DNA of 17,351 bases from Lachnospiraceae bacterium (GCA_014804285.1 JAAVAA010000084.1:1-17351), one strand, 5' to 3'; counted from the stretch's first letter, positions 6,392 to 14,571 are shown. Notes: generated by a model not told the origin, from the letters alone. Program-made: numbers and translations.

Positions 6392-8746
6392 TCACTCCTC
6401 AACAAGCATGTTCACCGGTTCAATCTTCTTAATCTTCCGGCAGCAGACCAGCGTCACGAAAGCGGATGTAATGCAGATCATTAACACTGTTATCAGCATC
6501 CAGAAAAGATTCGTCTGGAAACTGCATTTTTTTATTCCGCAGAAAGATAAGCAGCTCACCGCAATCTTCTCTCCCGCAGCTCTGCATAAGATACAGCCAA
6601 GCAGCGATCCTGCCGCCATAACCGGCAGGTTGGAATACAAGGTCTGCCGGCAAAGCTGCCAAGTGTTAAATCCCAGCGCCTTGGAGATCCCGTAATTTTT
6701 TCGTTCTCTGACAATCTTGGTCTTCACCAGAAGGAACACGATTAAGATTACAGTCAAAACCGTCACCGTCACCAAAATAACACATATCAGCCCAATCACA
6801 TAGGCTACCGATGCCAGCGAATTCATTGACGCTTTTTCCGTATCAGTGACTTCACGGTCCGGGTAATCCTTTGAGAGAATCTCCAAAAGTTCCTGTCCGC
6901 TATAATCTTCTTTGGCATAGACATAAATCATTTTTGTCACGCAGCTTCCATTCAAGCGCTGCGCCCCCTCATAGCACATCAAAGCCTTGCGGCCCATATT
7001 ATTGATTTTCTGATCGATTCCCGTAAGAATATAATCCTTTTTTCCTTCCGTGCCCTCTACATAAATGGTATCTCCCACCTGTGCCCCTATACTGTCACAG
7101 ATGGCCGCGGTAAGTACAATTTCGTTGTCATACTCCGGCAGTCTTCCTTCCAGCAGCATTTCATTGTCATTCATTTCCGGTTCCTTCCAGAAATCACAGG
7201 TCACATCCGTCGATTGGTCTTCCCGGTAAACCACAATATTGGCCGAGCTGCCATAAGTCACTTTCTCTACTTGTGGGTAATCCTCAATTTCTTTTCCTAA
7301 TTCATCCAGCCCCTCTCCCACATATCCGGCCTGCCCATACTCAATTCCTGTAAGCTTCCGGAGCATCTCTGTTTCCTGCACAAAGTTCTGGTACATATAA
7401 AATCCTACACAGTTGGCAAAACCCAAAAGCGTCACCACGAAAACAATTCCCAGATTTCTCAGTTTTGTGCTGAAGATGCTTTTCATTCCAAGCGCAAAAA
7501 GAAGAGGCTGACGACCTTTATTTAATGGGAAGTAATTCCTTCTGAAATTATGCGCCATAATTCCTCCCCGAAGGGCATCCAGGATTGGTGTCCTGCCATA
7601 TCTTCCGGCACTTACCCATGTAATTGCCAATGTAAGAAAAATACAGCAGACAACAGCGATCAGCGCGCTGAAAAAGTCAAAGCTAATAGTCCACGAAAGT
7701 CCCATAACCGATGCAAGAAGCTGTCCCATGGCAGGCCCTGTAAATGCCCCCAGAAGAATTCCACAAAAGCTTCCTGCTACAGAAACAAGTCCCATTTCCA
7801 TCACAAAACTTTGGGTAATCTGACGTGCAGTATAACCGGAGGCCTGCAGCATCCCGATATTTTTTAGATTCATATCACAATAATTCCCAATGGAAAACCG
7901 TATTACTACCATTGCAATCACAAGCAAAAGCACTGCAAAGACCATTGCAATTCCCATGCCGATCATACTCATCATCGTATCACCACCGCGCATTGCTTCC
8001 CAAGCAAAGGAAAAATTAAATGCATCATCAACATGAGGAAGTGCGTTATTTAATTCAGAAGAGATTTCCCTGGTAAAAGTCAAGCTGCTTTCTCCCTCCT
8101 TCAGCCTTATTTTGTACTCCATATAAGGAACAAGCTCCGGTTCCTCTTCAGCTAGGTACTCTAACATTTCATCGGATAAATAACACTTGTAAACTGCGAG
8201 ATTTAAAGGATTGGCATAAAGCGGATCTTCCACAAAGCCTGCAATCTCAAACGCATATTCTTTCCCGCTGCCAAAAGAAAGCCTGATCATATCCCGTTCT
8301 TTACAGCCGAAGGCTGATTTGAAATAGTAAGGCAGCAGTATCTCATTTTTAGAAAGTTCTTTTTCGAACTTCGGATAAATACTACATACACTGCGCTTCT
8401 CATTTACAGACGCCAAAAGAAAATAAAAGCTGCTTTCCGCCTTTTCATCCAAGCCATATTTGCCGTTTGTTGTAAAATAAGCGGGTGTTTCTTCAAATCT
8501 TTCCACCTGCTCATAATTATCAAAAAAATCTTCTATCCCTACCACATTGCTTTCCAAATTAAGCATATACCAGTCTGCAGTCTGACATATCTCATACAGT
8601 TGATCCACTACCTTTCCCATATTCATAAAGGCATGAAGACTTACATATAAAAGAAGCGCCGCGATGGCAATCAGGGCTGATAGTACCATGGCATCACCTT
8701 TCTTTTTCTTCAAATTGTTCTTTGCAATAAAAAAGCTCCGATACAT
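6392..8746 (-). CDS. ABC transporter permease with two FtsX domains
   Basis: This 784-residue membrane protein is the permease partner of the ATPase encoded just upstream. It has one N-terminal helix (about 20-40), a large extracytoplasmic domain (about 45-255), three helices (about 260-390), then the same plan again: a helix at about 431-451, a second outer domain, and three helices ending near the C-terminus. This duplicated FtsX/MacB-like layout is common in Firmicute exporters of the lipoprotein, peptide or antibiotic-resistance kind that act by mechanotransmission rather than classical pumping. It differs from BceB, which is shorter with a single large outer domain. The ATG lies one base after the ATPase stop, with a GGGGTGG site inside that gene, implying translational coupling. 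Cargo cannot be read from sequence; a peptide antibiotic or envelope ligand is inferred from the neighbouring two-component system. Confidence 0.9.
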   Translation of the reverse strand: MYRSFFIAKNNLKKKKGDAMVLSALIAIAALLLYVSLHAFMNMGKVVDQLYEICQTADWYMLNLESNVVGIEDFFDNYEQVERFEETPAYFTTNGKYGLDEKAESSFYFLLASVNEKRSVCSIYPKFEKELSKNEILLPYYFKSAFGCKERDMIRLSFGSGKEYAFEIAGFVEDPLYANPLNLAVYKCYLSDEMLEYLAEEEPELVPYMEYKIRLKEGESSLTFTREISSELNNALPHVDDAFNFSFAWEAMRGGDTMMSMIGMGIAMVFAVLLLVIAMVVIRFSIGNYCDMNLKNIGMLQASGYTARQITQSFVMEMGLVSVAGSFCGILLGAFTGPAMGQLLASVMGLSWTISFDFFSALIAVVCCIFLTLAITWVSAGRYGRTPILDALRGGIMAHNFRRNYFPLNKGRQPLLFALGMKSIFSTKLRNLGIVFVVTLLGFANCVGFYMYQNFVQETEMLRKLTGIEYGQAGYVGEGLDELGKEIEDYPQVEKVTYGSSANIVVYREDQSTDVTCDFWKEPEMNDNEMLLEGRLPEYDNEIVLTAAICDSIGAQVGDTIYVEGTEGKKDYILTGIDQKINNMGRKALMCYEGAQRLNGSCVTKMIYVYAKEDYSGQELLEILSKDYPDREVTDTEKASMNSLASVAYVIGLICVILVTVTVLTVILIVFLLVKTKIVRERKNYGISKALGFNTWQLCRQTLYSNLPVMAAGSLLGCILCRAAGEKIAVSCLSFCGIKKCSFQTNLFWMLITVLMICITSAFVTLVCCRKIKKIEPVNMLVEE

Positions 8747-8747
8747 A

Positions 8748-9503
8748 CTACCACCCCATTTCCTTCAAAAACAGGCGCAGTTTCTCGTGCCTTGCCACAT
8801 CTCCGGTTGCATATTTCCCCAATTCCAGTTCTCCTGTAATGACACCATCCTGTAAATAACTGATCCTGTCTGCCCTTCTTGCCGAACGGATATCATGCGT
8901 CACCATAACAATAGTCTGTCCCTTTTCGTGCAGAGATGACAACACATTCAGCACATTTTCCGTATTGGCGGAGTTTAATGCCCCGGTAGGTTCATCCGCA
9001 AATAAAATTTCCGGATCGTTGATCAATCCTCTCACAATTGCCACTCTCTGCGCCTCTCCTCCGGATAGCTGGGAAGGGAACTTATGAAAAGATTGCTCAT
9101 TAAGCCCTACCTCTTCAAGCAGACTTTCCGCCTTTCTGGCAATAGCCTTTCTATCTCTGCTTTTTAGCAGACCGCTGACCATGATATTGTCCAAAACGCT
9201 CATGGTGTCATTTAAATAATTCTGCTGAAACACAAATCCACAGTTCTCCCTGCGGAACACTGCAAGCCGGTCATTGCTGTAATCCGTGATTTCCTCGTCC
9301 TTATAACGGACACTTCCAAGCGTGGGTTTATCCATTCCAGACAAAGCATAGAGCAATGTGGATTTCCCTGATCCGGAATTTCCCATAATGACCACAAACT
9401 CTCCCCGCCTGATCTCCAGATTTAAATTCTTAAGTACATGCTGCTGCATACTTTCATTTGAAAAAGTCTTGCATAGATCTTTAGCCTTTAATATAACTTC
9501 CAT
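8748..9503 (-). CDS. ABC transporter ATP-binding protein (MacB/LolD/BceA type)
   Basis: This cytosolic ATPase drives the double-FtsX permease encoded directly downstream. The 251-residue protein contains Walker A GNSGSGKST (41-49), a Q-loop at Q93 (GFVFQQNYL), the signature LSGGEAQR (146-153), Walker B ILFADEPTGAL with catalytic E171, and the switch histidine H203 in VTHD. The FADEPTGAL wording and the C-terminal layout are those of the MacB/LolD/BceA exporter class. All catalytic residues are present. A GGGAGG ribosome binding site precedes the ATG at 9503. The 94-base gap upstream, after the kinase gene, carries a candidate response-regulator site, suggesting that the transporter pair has its own inducible promoter besides any read-through from the sensor genes. 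Confidence 0.95.
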   Translation of the reverse strand: MEVILKAKDLCKTFSNESMQQHVLKNLNLEIRRGEFVVIMGNSGSGKSTLLYALSGMDKPTLGSVRYKDEEITDYSNDRLAVFRRENCGFVFQQNYLNDTMSVLDNIMVSGLLKSRDRKAIARKAESLLEEVGLNEQSFHKFPSQLSGGEAQRVAIVRGLINDPEILFADEPTGALNSANTENVLNVLSSLHEKGQTIVMVTHDIRSARRADRISYLQDGVITGELELGKYATGDVARHEKLRLFLKEMGW

Positions 9504-9530
9504 TTTGACCTCCCATGATTCTTTTCCCTT

Positions 9531-9595
9531 ATCATAAAGACTGTAAGGCTAAAAATCTTTTCCCAAACCTTGCACATTTCTTAACTGATTCTTAA
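9531..9595 (-). promoter_or_regulatory. Candidate inducible promoter with tandem response-regulator half-sites
   Basis: On the minus strand, two copies of TTAAGAA start 11 bases apart (9595-9589 and 9584-9578), one helical turn, the arrangement bound by OmpR/PhoB-family dimers. A TATGAT -10-like box (9536-9531) lies about 41 bases further on with no good -35, as expected for activator-dependent promoters. The repeats begin just past the kinase stop codon and precede the ABC ATPase gene. Binding is inference. Confidence 0.5.
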
Positions 9596-9597
9596 AT

Positions 9598-10851
9598 CTA
9601 AACCTTACGCAGAAAAAGCGTTACCACAAATCCATGGTCATTATAGCACTCTATCCCGCCCTTCATCTGCTCCATAAAGCATTTTGCAAGATAAAGTCCA
9701 AGCCCTGCGCCGGATGTTCCCTTTGTATTGCTTCCCCGGTAAAACTTTTCCGTCACCATTGAAAGCTCCTCTTCTAACACTCCTTCGCCTGCATCTCTTA
9801 CCCGGATTGTGATTCCTTCTCCAATATCCTGATAGTTGACATGTACCGATGTCCCTGCATACTTACAGGCATTTGAAATGAGATTATCCACCACCTGCTC
9901 CAAACGGAGCTTGTCCATGATCAAAAGACAAGATGGTATCTCATTTTCCTGTATAATCTCCATACCGTGATAAATGTCTCCATAGCCTTTCATATTTTCA
10001 AACATCTGCGGAATCAGTAGGCTGCTTTCCTCGCAGGGTTCTGTCTTAAGCATTTCCAATTCTTCCAATGTTGCATGAAAAAGATTGTTTACCAGCTTTT
10101 CTATGGTCTCTGCCTTCGCTGCAATGATCTGTATTTTTCTTGCCGTATCCTCAGAAGTTTCTGTCACCTCTAAAACCTCACATGCCGCTTTGATCGCTGC
10201 CACCGGTGTCTTAATATCATGGGAAAGCTCCGCCACCAGTTCCTTTTTACTCCGGTTTGCCTGAAGCTCCTTTTCCCTTGCCTTTTTTAATTCTTCCCTC
10301 ATCAGATCAAAGCTTTCCGTAAAAGCCCCGAAAAAATTATAACGCTGCATAGGAAGGGGCAGATCCATATTTCCTTTGGCAATCTCTGCCGAAAATGCTT
10401 CCAGCTTTTGAAAAGGGCGGATATACGCACAATATAAGAAAAGCAACAAAAGATCCCCTGCTATCAAAATGAGCAGAGACAACAAGACTGCTTTTCCTAA
10501 AGTCTGTCTTTTCCACTTCAGATACATCCTGTTTTCCCGGTTCCATATGATTTTTCCCACAATCTGCCCATCATTCTCATAATCAAGGATTATTTCTCCT
10601 TCTGTGACGGCATCATTTACTCTGCCCTTCCAATCGGTATCCGTTAAAAAAAGGAGGCTGCAGTCAAAATGCGCCTCCACGTCCTCTCTTTCCATACCGG
10701 ATTTGATTGCTTCATCAATCTGTTTTAATTCTCTGTTATAATAAACCATATCAACTACCGGTTCTTCTCCTGTGTTTATCTGCCGGATAAAAAGAAAAAT
10801 TACAAGCAGCATCAGCAGGGTAAATCCCGCTGTCAGATATCTGATCTTCAT
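9598..10851 (-). CDS. Membrane sensor histidine kinase
   Basis: This protein senses an extracytoplasmic signal and phosphorylates the adjacent response regulator. In the 417-residue protein a membrane helix at about 7-23 and another at about 119-140 flank a roughly 95-residue outer sensor region that I do not recognise. A HAMP-like linker (about 141-195) follows. The HisKA domain holds the phosphorylated H211 in ELSHDIKTP. The ATPase domain shows the N-box (DNLISNACKYA, N323 and N327), G1 box DAGEG (353-357), F-box EKFYRG (368-373) and G2 box GAGLGL (381-386). The start ATG directly abuts the regulator's TAG stop, and a GGAGG site lies within the end of that gene, so the two are co-translated. 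The sensor is larger than in the short intramembrane-sensing BceS type, so it may detect its ligand directly. Confidence 0.94.
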   Translation of the reverse strand: MKIRYLTAGFTLLMLLVIFLFIRQINTGEEPVVDMVYYNRELKQIDEAIKSGMEREDVEAHFDCSLLFLTDTDWKGRVNDAVTEGEIILDYENDGQIVGKIIWNRENRMYLKWKRQTLGKAVLLSLLILIAGDLLLLFLYCAYIRPFQKLEAFSAEIAKGNMDLPLPMQRYNFFGAFTESFDLMREELKKAREKELQANRSKKELVAELSHDIKTPVAAIKAACEVLEVTETSEDTARKIQIIAAKAETIEKLVNNLFHATLEELEMLKTEPCEESSLLIPQMFENMKGYGDIYHGMEIIQENEIPSCLLIMDKLRLEQVVDNLISNACKYAGTSVHVNYQDIGEGITIRVRDAGEGVLEEELSMVTEKFYRGSNTKGTSGAGLGLYLAKCFMEQMKGGIECYNDHGFVVTLFLRKV

Positions 10852-11586
10852 CTAAACCTCCAACATATAACCGGTTCCCCAAACAGTTCTAATAAGCTTT
10901 GGTTCACCCGGGTCATCTTCCAGCTTTTCCCGGAGTCTTCGGATATGCACATTCAGCGTTCCGTCCCCATAAAAGCTATCTCCCCAAACCTCTTCAAAAA
11001 GCTGCTCCTTGGTCACAATCGTATTTCGGTTATCGTACAGGCACTTTAGAAGCTGGAACTCTTTTGCTTTAAGCTCCCGCTTTTGTCCATGGATAACCAC
11101 ACTCATAGTTGCCTCTTCAAGATACAGCCCTTTATTGCCTGCTTCTTTCAAATTGTCCGGGCACTTAAAGCCGGGACTATCCGCTTCCTCATCGGATCCT
11201 TCATTCTCTGCCTGCTGATACCAGGAAATTCTCTTTAGGATCACCTTTACCTTAGCCAAAAGAACACTTAATGTATATGGCTTTTTGATATAATCATCTC
11301 CGCCAATCTGGAGCGCCGCCAGCACATCCTCGTCACTTTGTCTGGCACTGATAAACAGGATTGGTATCTTTGAAGCTTTCCGGATTCTTTTACAGAGTAC
11401 AAATCCGCTCTCGCCCTCAAGATTAATATCAAGAAGCAGCAGATCTACCTGATTTTCCAAAAGAAATTCCTCCGCACCCGAAATGCTTCCCGCCCATGCA
11501 CAGGACACATCAAAAAGCTGAAAATACTCACAGGTCATTTTCGCAAGATCTTCTTCGTCATCTACGATCAAACAGTTGTAATGCAT
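10852..11586 (-). CDS. OmpR/PhoB-family response regulator
   Basis: This DNA-binding regulator is the partner of the histidine kinase encoded immediately downstream. The 244 residues split into a receiver domain (1-120) with acidic pocket D9/D10, phosphorylation site D53 (LLLLDINL), S80 (FISAR) and K102 (KKP), and a winged-helix effector domain (about 155-244) with KEFQLLKCLYDN, NVHIRRLREKLEDDP and the closing RTVWGTGYML. The linker between them (about 121-155) is long and acidic. A GGGAAAG ribosome binding site precedes the ATG at 11586, which lies 19 bases after the stop of the lactonase-family gene, with no terminator between. The likely target is the tandem TTAAGAA repeat before the ABC ATPase gene. 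Confidence 0.95.
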   Translation of the reverse strand: MHYNCLIVDDEEDLAKMTCEYFQLFDVSCAWAGSISGAEEFLLENQVDLLLLDINLEGESGFVLCKRIRKASKIPILFISARQSDEDVLAALQIGGDDYIKKPYTLSVLLAKVKVILKRISWYQQAENEGSDEEADSPGFKCPDNLKEAGNKGLYLEEATMSVVIHGQKRELKAKEFQLLKCLYDNRNTIVTKEQLFEEVWGDSFYGDGTLNVHIRRLREKLEDDPGEPKLIRTVWGTGYMLEV

Positions 11587-11605
11587 AGTCTTTCCCTGTC
11601 ATTCC

Positions 11606-12667
11606 TTATTTCAGACGATAAAAAATAATACAGTTAGGCTGATCCACCCGAAGTTCCCTGCCATTCATAACCATGATTCCCTTCTCCATATTAACGCCAA
11701 AGAAGGTCATGGTATCTGATTCATGATTTAAGGAAACCAGATGCCTATTATCCGGGAACAATGTCACATCCTTTGGATAATCTCCGCTCACCGGCAGGCA
11801 AAAGCATTTATTCAGCATACCGCTCTCCTGATCGATGGAATAAACAACGGCACTGTTATCACCGGCATTGGAACTGCAGATATACTGAAAATCCTCTGAA
11901 AAATTCAGTGCACATGCAGCAGATCCGGATGCATGATAGGTATTCAGCGTGGGAACATTTTGTATCTTCTCAAAAACAGGATTTCCATGGCTGTCCTGCT
12001 CATAAGTATATACATCAATATAATTTTTCAGTTCATGAACAATGTACAGGAACTTTCCGTCTTTGGAAAATTTCAAATGATGGGGGGCGGATTCCTGTTC
12101 GCTTCTGATAATGTCTACTTGGCGTAATTTTCCTGTAGCATGGTTCAGCTCATATACCACCACGTGATCCATCCCCGGATCAGCCGCACACAAAAATTTA
12201 TTATCTCTGGTCATCTTCACACAGCTGATGTGAGGACGGAAATTTCTCTCCGCAATGCTCCCAAGTCCCTTATGAAAAATCTCCTCCGTGATCTCTCCGA
12301 TGGAACCGTCCTCATTTACCTGAAGCGCCGTCAGCTTGGCATCATGATATCCTGCCACAAACAAAAAACGATCCTCATAATCCGTAGAAAGATGACGTCC
12401 CCTCATTCCGTTAATATGGGCATGATTTAAAATCTCAAGGCTTCCGTCTTTCAGAATCTTGTAAGACTCCACACCAAAATCAGTGATAGAATATAAATAT
12501 TTCTGATTATGGGATATGGTCACATAAGAAGAATTGGTAATCTGCACCTGATCCTTTTCTGAAAATCTTCCGTTTTCCATATCCACATCATAAATTCGGA
12601 TTCCATGCCCGCTCTTATTTCCGTATGTGTACGTGGATACATATGCAACATATTTTTCTTTTCCCAT
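11606..12667 (-). CDS. Lactonase-family seven-bladed beta-propeller protein (6-phosphogluconolactonase-like)
   Basis: The 353-residue protein resembles the beta-propeller lactonase family that includes E. coli Pgl (YbhE), which hydrolyses 6-phosphogluconolactone in the pentose phosphate pathway. Repeated blade sequences such as YVTISHNQKYLYSI, HISCVKMTRDNKFLCAAD, HHLKFSKDGKFLYIV and LFPDNRHLVSLNHESDTM are typical. No signal peptide is seen, so it is probably cytosolic. The frame continues upstream to an ATG at 12826, but MGKEKYVAYVSTYT at 12667 is chosen because GGAAGG precedes it and the predicted -10 box lies between the two candidates. It sits 19 bases before the response regulator gene, so it may be the first gene of the sensor operon. 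The substrate is uncertain: many family members are annotated by fold alone. Confidence 0.85.
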   Translation of the reverse strand: MGKEKYVAYVSTYTYGNKSGHGIRIYDVDMENGRFSEKDQVQITNSSYVTISHNQKYLYSITDFGVESYKILKDGSLEILNHAHINGMRGRHLSTDYEDRFLFVAGYHDAKLTALQVNEDGSIGEITEEIFHKGLGSIAERNFRPHISCVKMTRDNKFLCAADPGMDHVVVYELNHATGKLRQVDIIRSEQESAPHHLKFSKDGKFLYIVHELKNYIDVYTYEQDSHGNPVFEKIQNVPTLNTYHASGSAACALNFSEDFQYICSSNAGDNSAVVYSIDQESGMLNKCFCLPVSGDYPKDVTLFPDNRHLVSLNHESDTMTFFGVNMEKGIMVMNGRELRVDQPNCIIFYRLK

Positions 12668-12748
12668 AATAAGCCTTCCTTTCCTTAGGGCTTTTATCCC
12701 TGCTCCCTCTTGCTGCAGGATCTTTGACTTGTCTGTGCCCTTACGGAA

Positions 12749-12757
12749 ATTATACCA
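12749..12757 (-). promoter_or_regulatory. Extended -10 promoter for the lactonase-family gene
   Basis: Minus-strand TGGTATAAT is an extended -10 element with a perfect TATAAT. The -35 region is weak, which an extended -10 can offset. The expected start near 12742 lies downstream of the alternative ATG at 12826 and so supports translation from 12667. Confidence 0.6.
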
Positions 12758-12814
12758 CCCTTTCTTACAAAATGGAACGCTAAAAAACATTCTCAACTTT
12801 TTAAGTAAAAGATA

Positions 12815-12842
12815 TTGACAAAGCACATTAGTTTTGTATAAT
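12815..12842 (+). promoter_or_regulatory. Consensus sigma-A promoter of the XRE-potABCD operon
   Basis: A perfect TTGACA (12815-12820) and a perfect TATAAT (12837-12842) are separated by 16 bases. A second TATAAT at 12881-12886 with TTTACT as a poor -35 may be a secondary promoter. So strong a promoter before an uptake operon implies repression, consistent with the palindromes just downstream. Confidence 0.8.
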
Positions 12843-12852
12843 GAATATCAGC

Positions 12853-12879
12853 GTTTAGTTTTACTAAACTCAAAGTTTA
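12853..12879. promoter_or_regulatory. Overlapping palindromic operator downstream of the pot promoter
   Basis: GTTTAGT-TTT-ACTAAAC (12853-12869) is a perfect 7-bp inverted repeat. It overlaps a second palindrome, TAAACT-CAA-AGTTTA (12865-12879), so three alternating half-sites sit immediately after the expected start point. A related TTAGTTTT occurs at 12828-12835 within the promoter spacer. The likely ligand is the XRE-cupin protein encoded next; this is inferred from position and symmetry. Confidence 0.6.
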
Positions 12880-12924
12880 TTATAATTTCATCACAAAAAG
12901 AAAATATAAAAAAGAGGACTATAC

Positions 12925-13476
12925 ATGAACAACAGTATCCATATCGGAAGTAAAATCAAGGATCTTCGAACACAGAAGGGGCTTACACAGGAAGAACTGG
13001 CTGATCGCTGCGAGCTCTCAAAGGGATTTATTTCACAGCTTGAGCGTGACCTGACTTCCCCTTCCATCGCCACCTTAGTGGACATTCTTCAATGCCTCGG
13101 TACGGATCTTAAGGAATTTTTTCAGGACTTTGAAGATACACAAATTGCTTTCCGCGAGAATGATTATTTTGAGAAAATAGATGAAGAACTTCAAAACAAA
13201 ATTGAATGGATCATTCCCAATGCCCAAAAAAACATGATGGAACCAATCCGTCTTACCCTTGCGCCGGGAGGCTCCACTTATCCGGATAATCCCCATGAGG
13301 GTGAGGAGTTCGGATATGTACTCTCAGGAAGCATTACTTTAATCCTTGGGAAAAAATCTATCCGGGTAAAAAAGGGAGAATCCTTTTACTTCACCGCAAA
13401 GACAACTCACTATATAAAAGCAGACGGCAAAACCGGCGCCGTAGTAATCTGGGTAAGCAGTCCGCCGAGTTTTTAA
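12925..13476 (+). CDS. XRE-family regulator with C-terminal cupin domain (PuuR-like)
   Basis: This is probably the local repressor or sensor for the polyamine transporter genes that follow. Of 183 residues, about 8-62 form a helix-turn-helix of the XRE type (IKDLRTQKGLTQEELADRCE, then SKGFISQLERDLTSPS), and about 105-180 form a cupin barrel (HEGEEFGYVLSGSITLILGK, then KKGESFYFTAKTTHYIKA). The HTH-plus-cupin build is that of PuuR-type regulators, whose cupin binds a small ligand. The ATG is preceded by GAGG at a normal distance. potA starts 21 bases downstream, so regulator and transporter share one transcript and autoregulation is expected. Polyamine as the ligand is inferred from context. 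Confidence 0.92.
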   Translation: MNNSIHIGSKIKDLRTQKGLTQEELADRCELSKGFISQLERDLTSPSIATLVDILQCLGTDLKEFFQDFEDTQIAFRENDYFEKIDEELQNKIEWIIPNAQKNMMEPIRLTLAPGGSTYPDNPHEGEEFGYVLSGSITLILGKKSIRVKKGESFYFTAKTTHYIKADGKTGAVVIWVSSPPSF

Positions 13477-13497
13477 TATACTTTAAGGAGACCACAC

Positions 13498-14571
13498 ATG
13501 AAAAAAGTTTTGATCGATCTGAAAAATATCAGTAAATCCTTTGATGGCCAGATGGTTTTGGATGACCTGAATCTTTATATCCGTGAAAATGAATTTTTAA
13601 CACTTTTAGGTCCCAGCGGATGTGGAAAAACCACAACTCTGCGCATTCTGGGCGGTTTTGAGTCCCCTGATAAGGGAAGTGTGGTCTTTGATGGAAAAGA
13701 TATTACCAAACTTCCTCCAAACAAACGACAGTTAAATACTGTTTTTCAGCGCTATGCTCTTTTTACCCATATGACTATTGCTGAAAATATCGCCTTCGGC
13801 CTGAAAATCAAGAAAAAGAGCAAGGCATATATTGATGACAAAATAAAATATGCCCTGAAGCTGGTGAATCTGGACGGATTTGAAAACCGTATGCCGGATT
13901 CTCTAAGCGGCGGCCAGCAGCAGCGTATCGCCATTGCCAGAGCTATTGTCAATGAACCGGAAGTGCTCCTTCTTGATGAGCCTTTGGGTGCCCTTGATCT
14001 AAAGCTCCGTCAGGATATGCAGTATGAGCTGATCCGTTTAAAAAATGAACTGGGGATTACCTTTATTTATGTTACTCACGATCAGGAAGAAGCTCTTACC
14101 ATGTCCGACACCATCGTGGTTATGAATCAGGGATATATCCAGCAGATCGGCTCCCCCGAAAAAATCTACAATGAACCGGAAAATGCTTTTGTTGCTGATT
14201 TTATCGGGGACAGTAATATCATAAATGCCACTATGATCGAAGATAAACTGGTAGAGATCTTCGGCACCCGTTTTCCCTGTGTGGATACCGGTTTCGGTAA
14301 AAACAAACCTGTGGATGTAGTGATCCGCCCGGAAGATGTGATTCTGTCCTCTCCCGCCTCCGAGAAAATTAAGGGAGTAGTGACCCATCTGATCTTCAAG
14401 GGGGTTCACTACGAAATGGAAGTTACCGCATGCGGCTATGAGTGGCTGGTGCACTCTACCGGAATGTATCCGGTGGGCACCGAAGTCGGTATTGATGTAG
14501 ATCCCTTTAATATTCAGATCATGAATAAACCCGCTTCAGAGGATGAGGAGGCTGTAGGAACCAATGAATAA
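13498..14571 (+). CDS. potA: Spermidine/putrescine ABC importer, ATP-binding protein
   Basis: PotA powers polyamine uptake through the PotBC channel. The 357-residue protein has Walker A GPSGCGKT (38-45), Q-loop Q84 (VFQRYALFTHMTIAENIAFGL region), signature LSGGQQQR (136-143), Walker B LLLDEPLGALD with E161, and switch histidine H194 (VTHDQEEALTMSD). The remaining C-terminal part, from about residue 235, is the regulatory TOBE-like domain of the PotA/MalK class, with VVIRPEDV as its typical motif. All catalytic residues are present. AAGGAG lies eight bases before the ATG. The end overlaps potB by eight bases. The VFQ(S/R)YALF and HMT wording favours PotA over sugar or iron importers, and the following genes confirm it. 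Confidence 0.96.
   Translation: MKKVLIDLKNISKSFDGQMVLDDLNLYIRENEFLTLLGPSGCGKTTTLRILGGFESPDKGSVVFDGKDITKLPPNKRQLNTVFQRYALFTHMTIAENIAFGLKIKKKSKAYIDDKIKYALKLVNLDGFENRMPDSLSGGQQQRIAIARAIVNEPEVLLLDEPLGALDLKLRQDMQYELIRLKNELGITFIYVTHDQEEALTMSDTIVVMNQGYIQQIGSPEKIYNEPENAFVADFIGDSNIINATMIEDKLVEIFGTRFPCVDTGFGKNKPVDVVIRPEDVILSSPASEKIKGVVTHLIFKGVHYEMEVTACGYEWLVHSTGMYPVGTEVGIDVDPFNIQIMNKPASEDEEAVGTNE

Larger units (their letters stand above)
12668..12924. other. Divergent control region between the lactonase-family gene and the pot operon regulator
   Basis: This 257-base gap contains outward promoters on both strands and two overlapping palindromes on the pot side, listed separately. The lactonase leader is about 75 bases and contains only weak hairpin potential (GGG-ATAAAAG-CCC). 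No small coding gene or RNA gene is apparent. Confidence 0.7.

Noticed and set aside
12796..12806. Palindrome ACTTTTTAAGT upstream of the lactonase promoter as a regulator site
   Set aside because: It is short, made mostly of A/T, and unlike the 11-base direct repeat found before the ABC ATPase gene; chance is likely in AT-rich intergenic DNA.
12668..12826. 53-codon N-terminal extension of the lactonase-family protein
   Set aside because: A perfect extended -10 lies between the two start candidates, and the propeller fold begins at the later start, which has a GGAAGG site.
14038..14454. 138-codon open frame on the minus strand inside potA
   Set aside because: It is antisense to the conserved ATPase and TOBE-like regions, with no initiation signal; a shadow frame.
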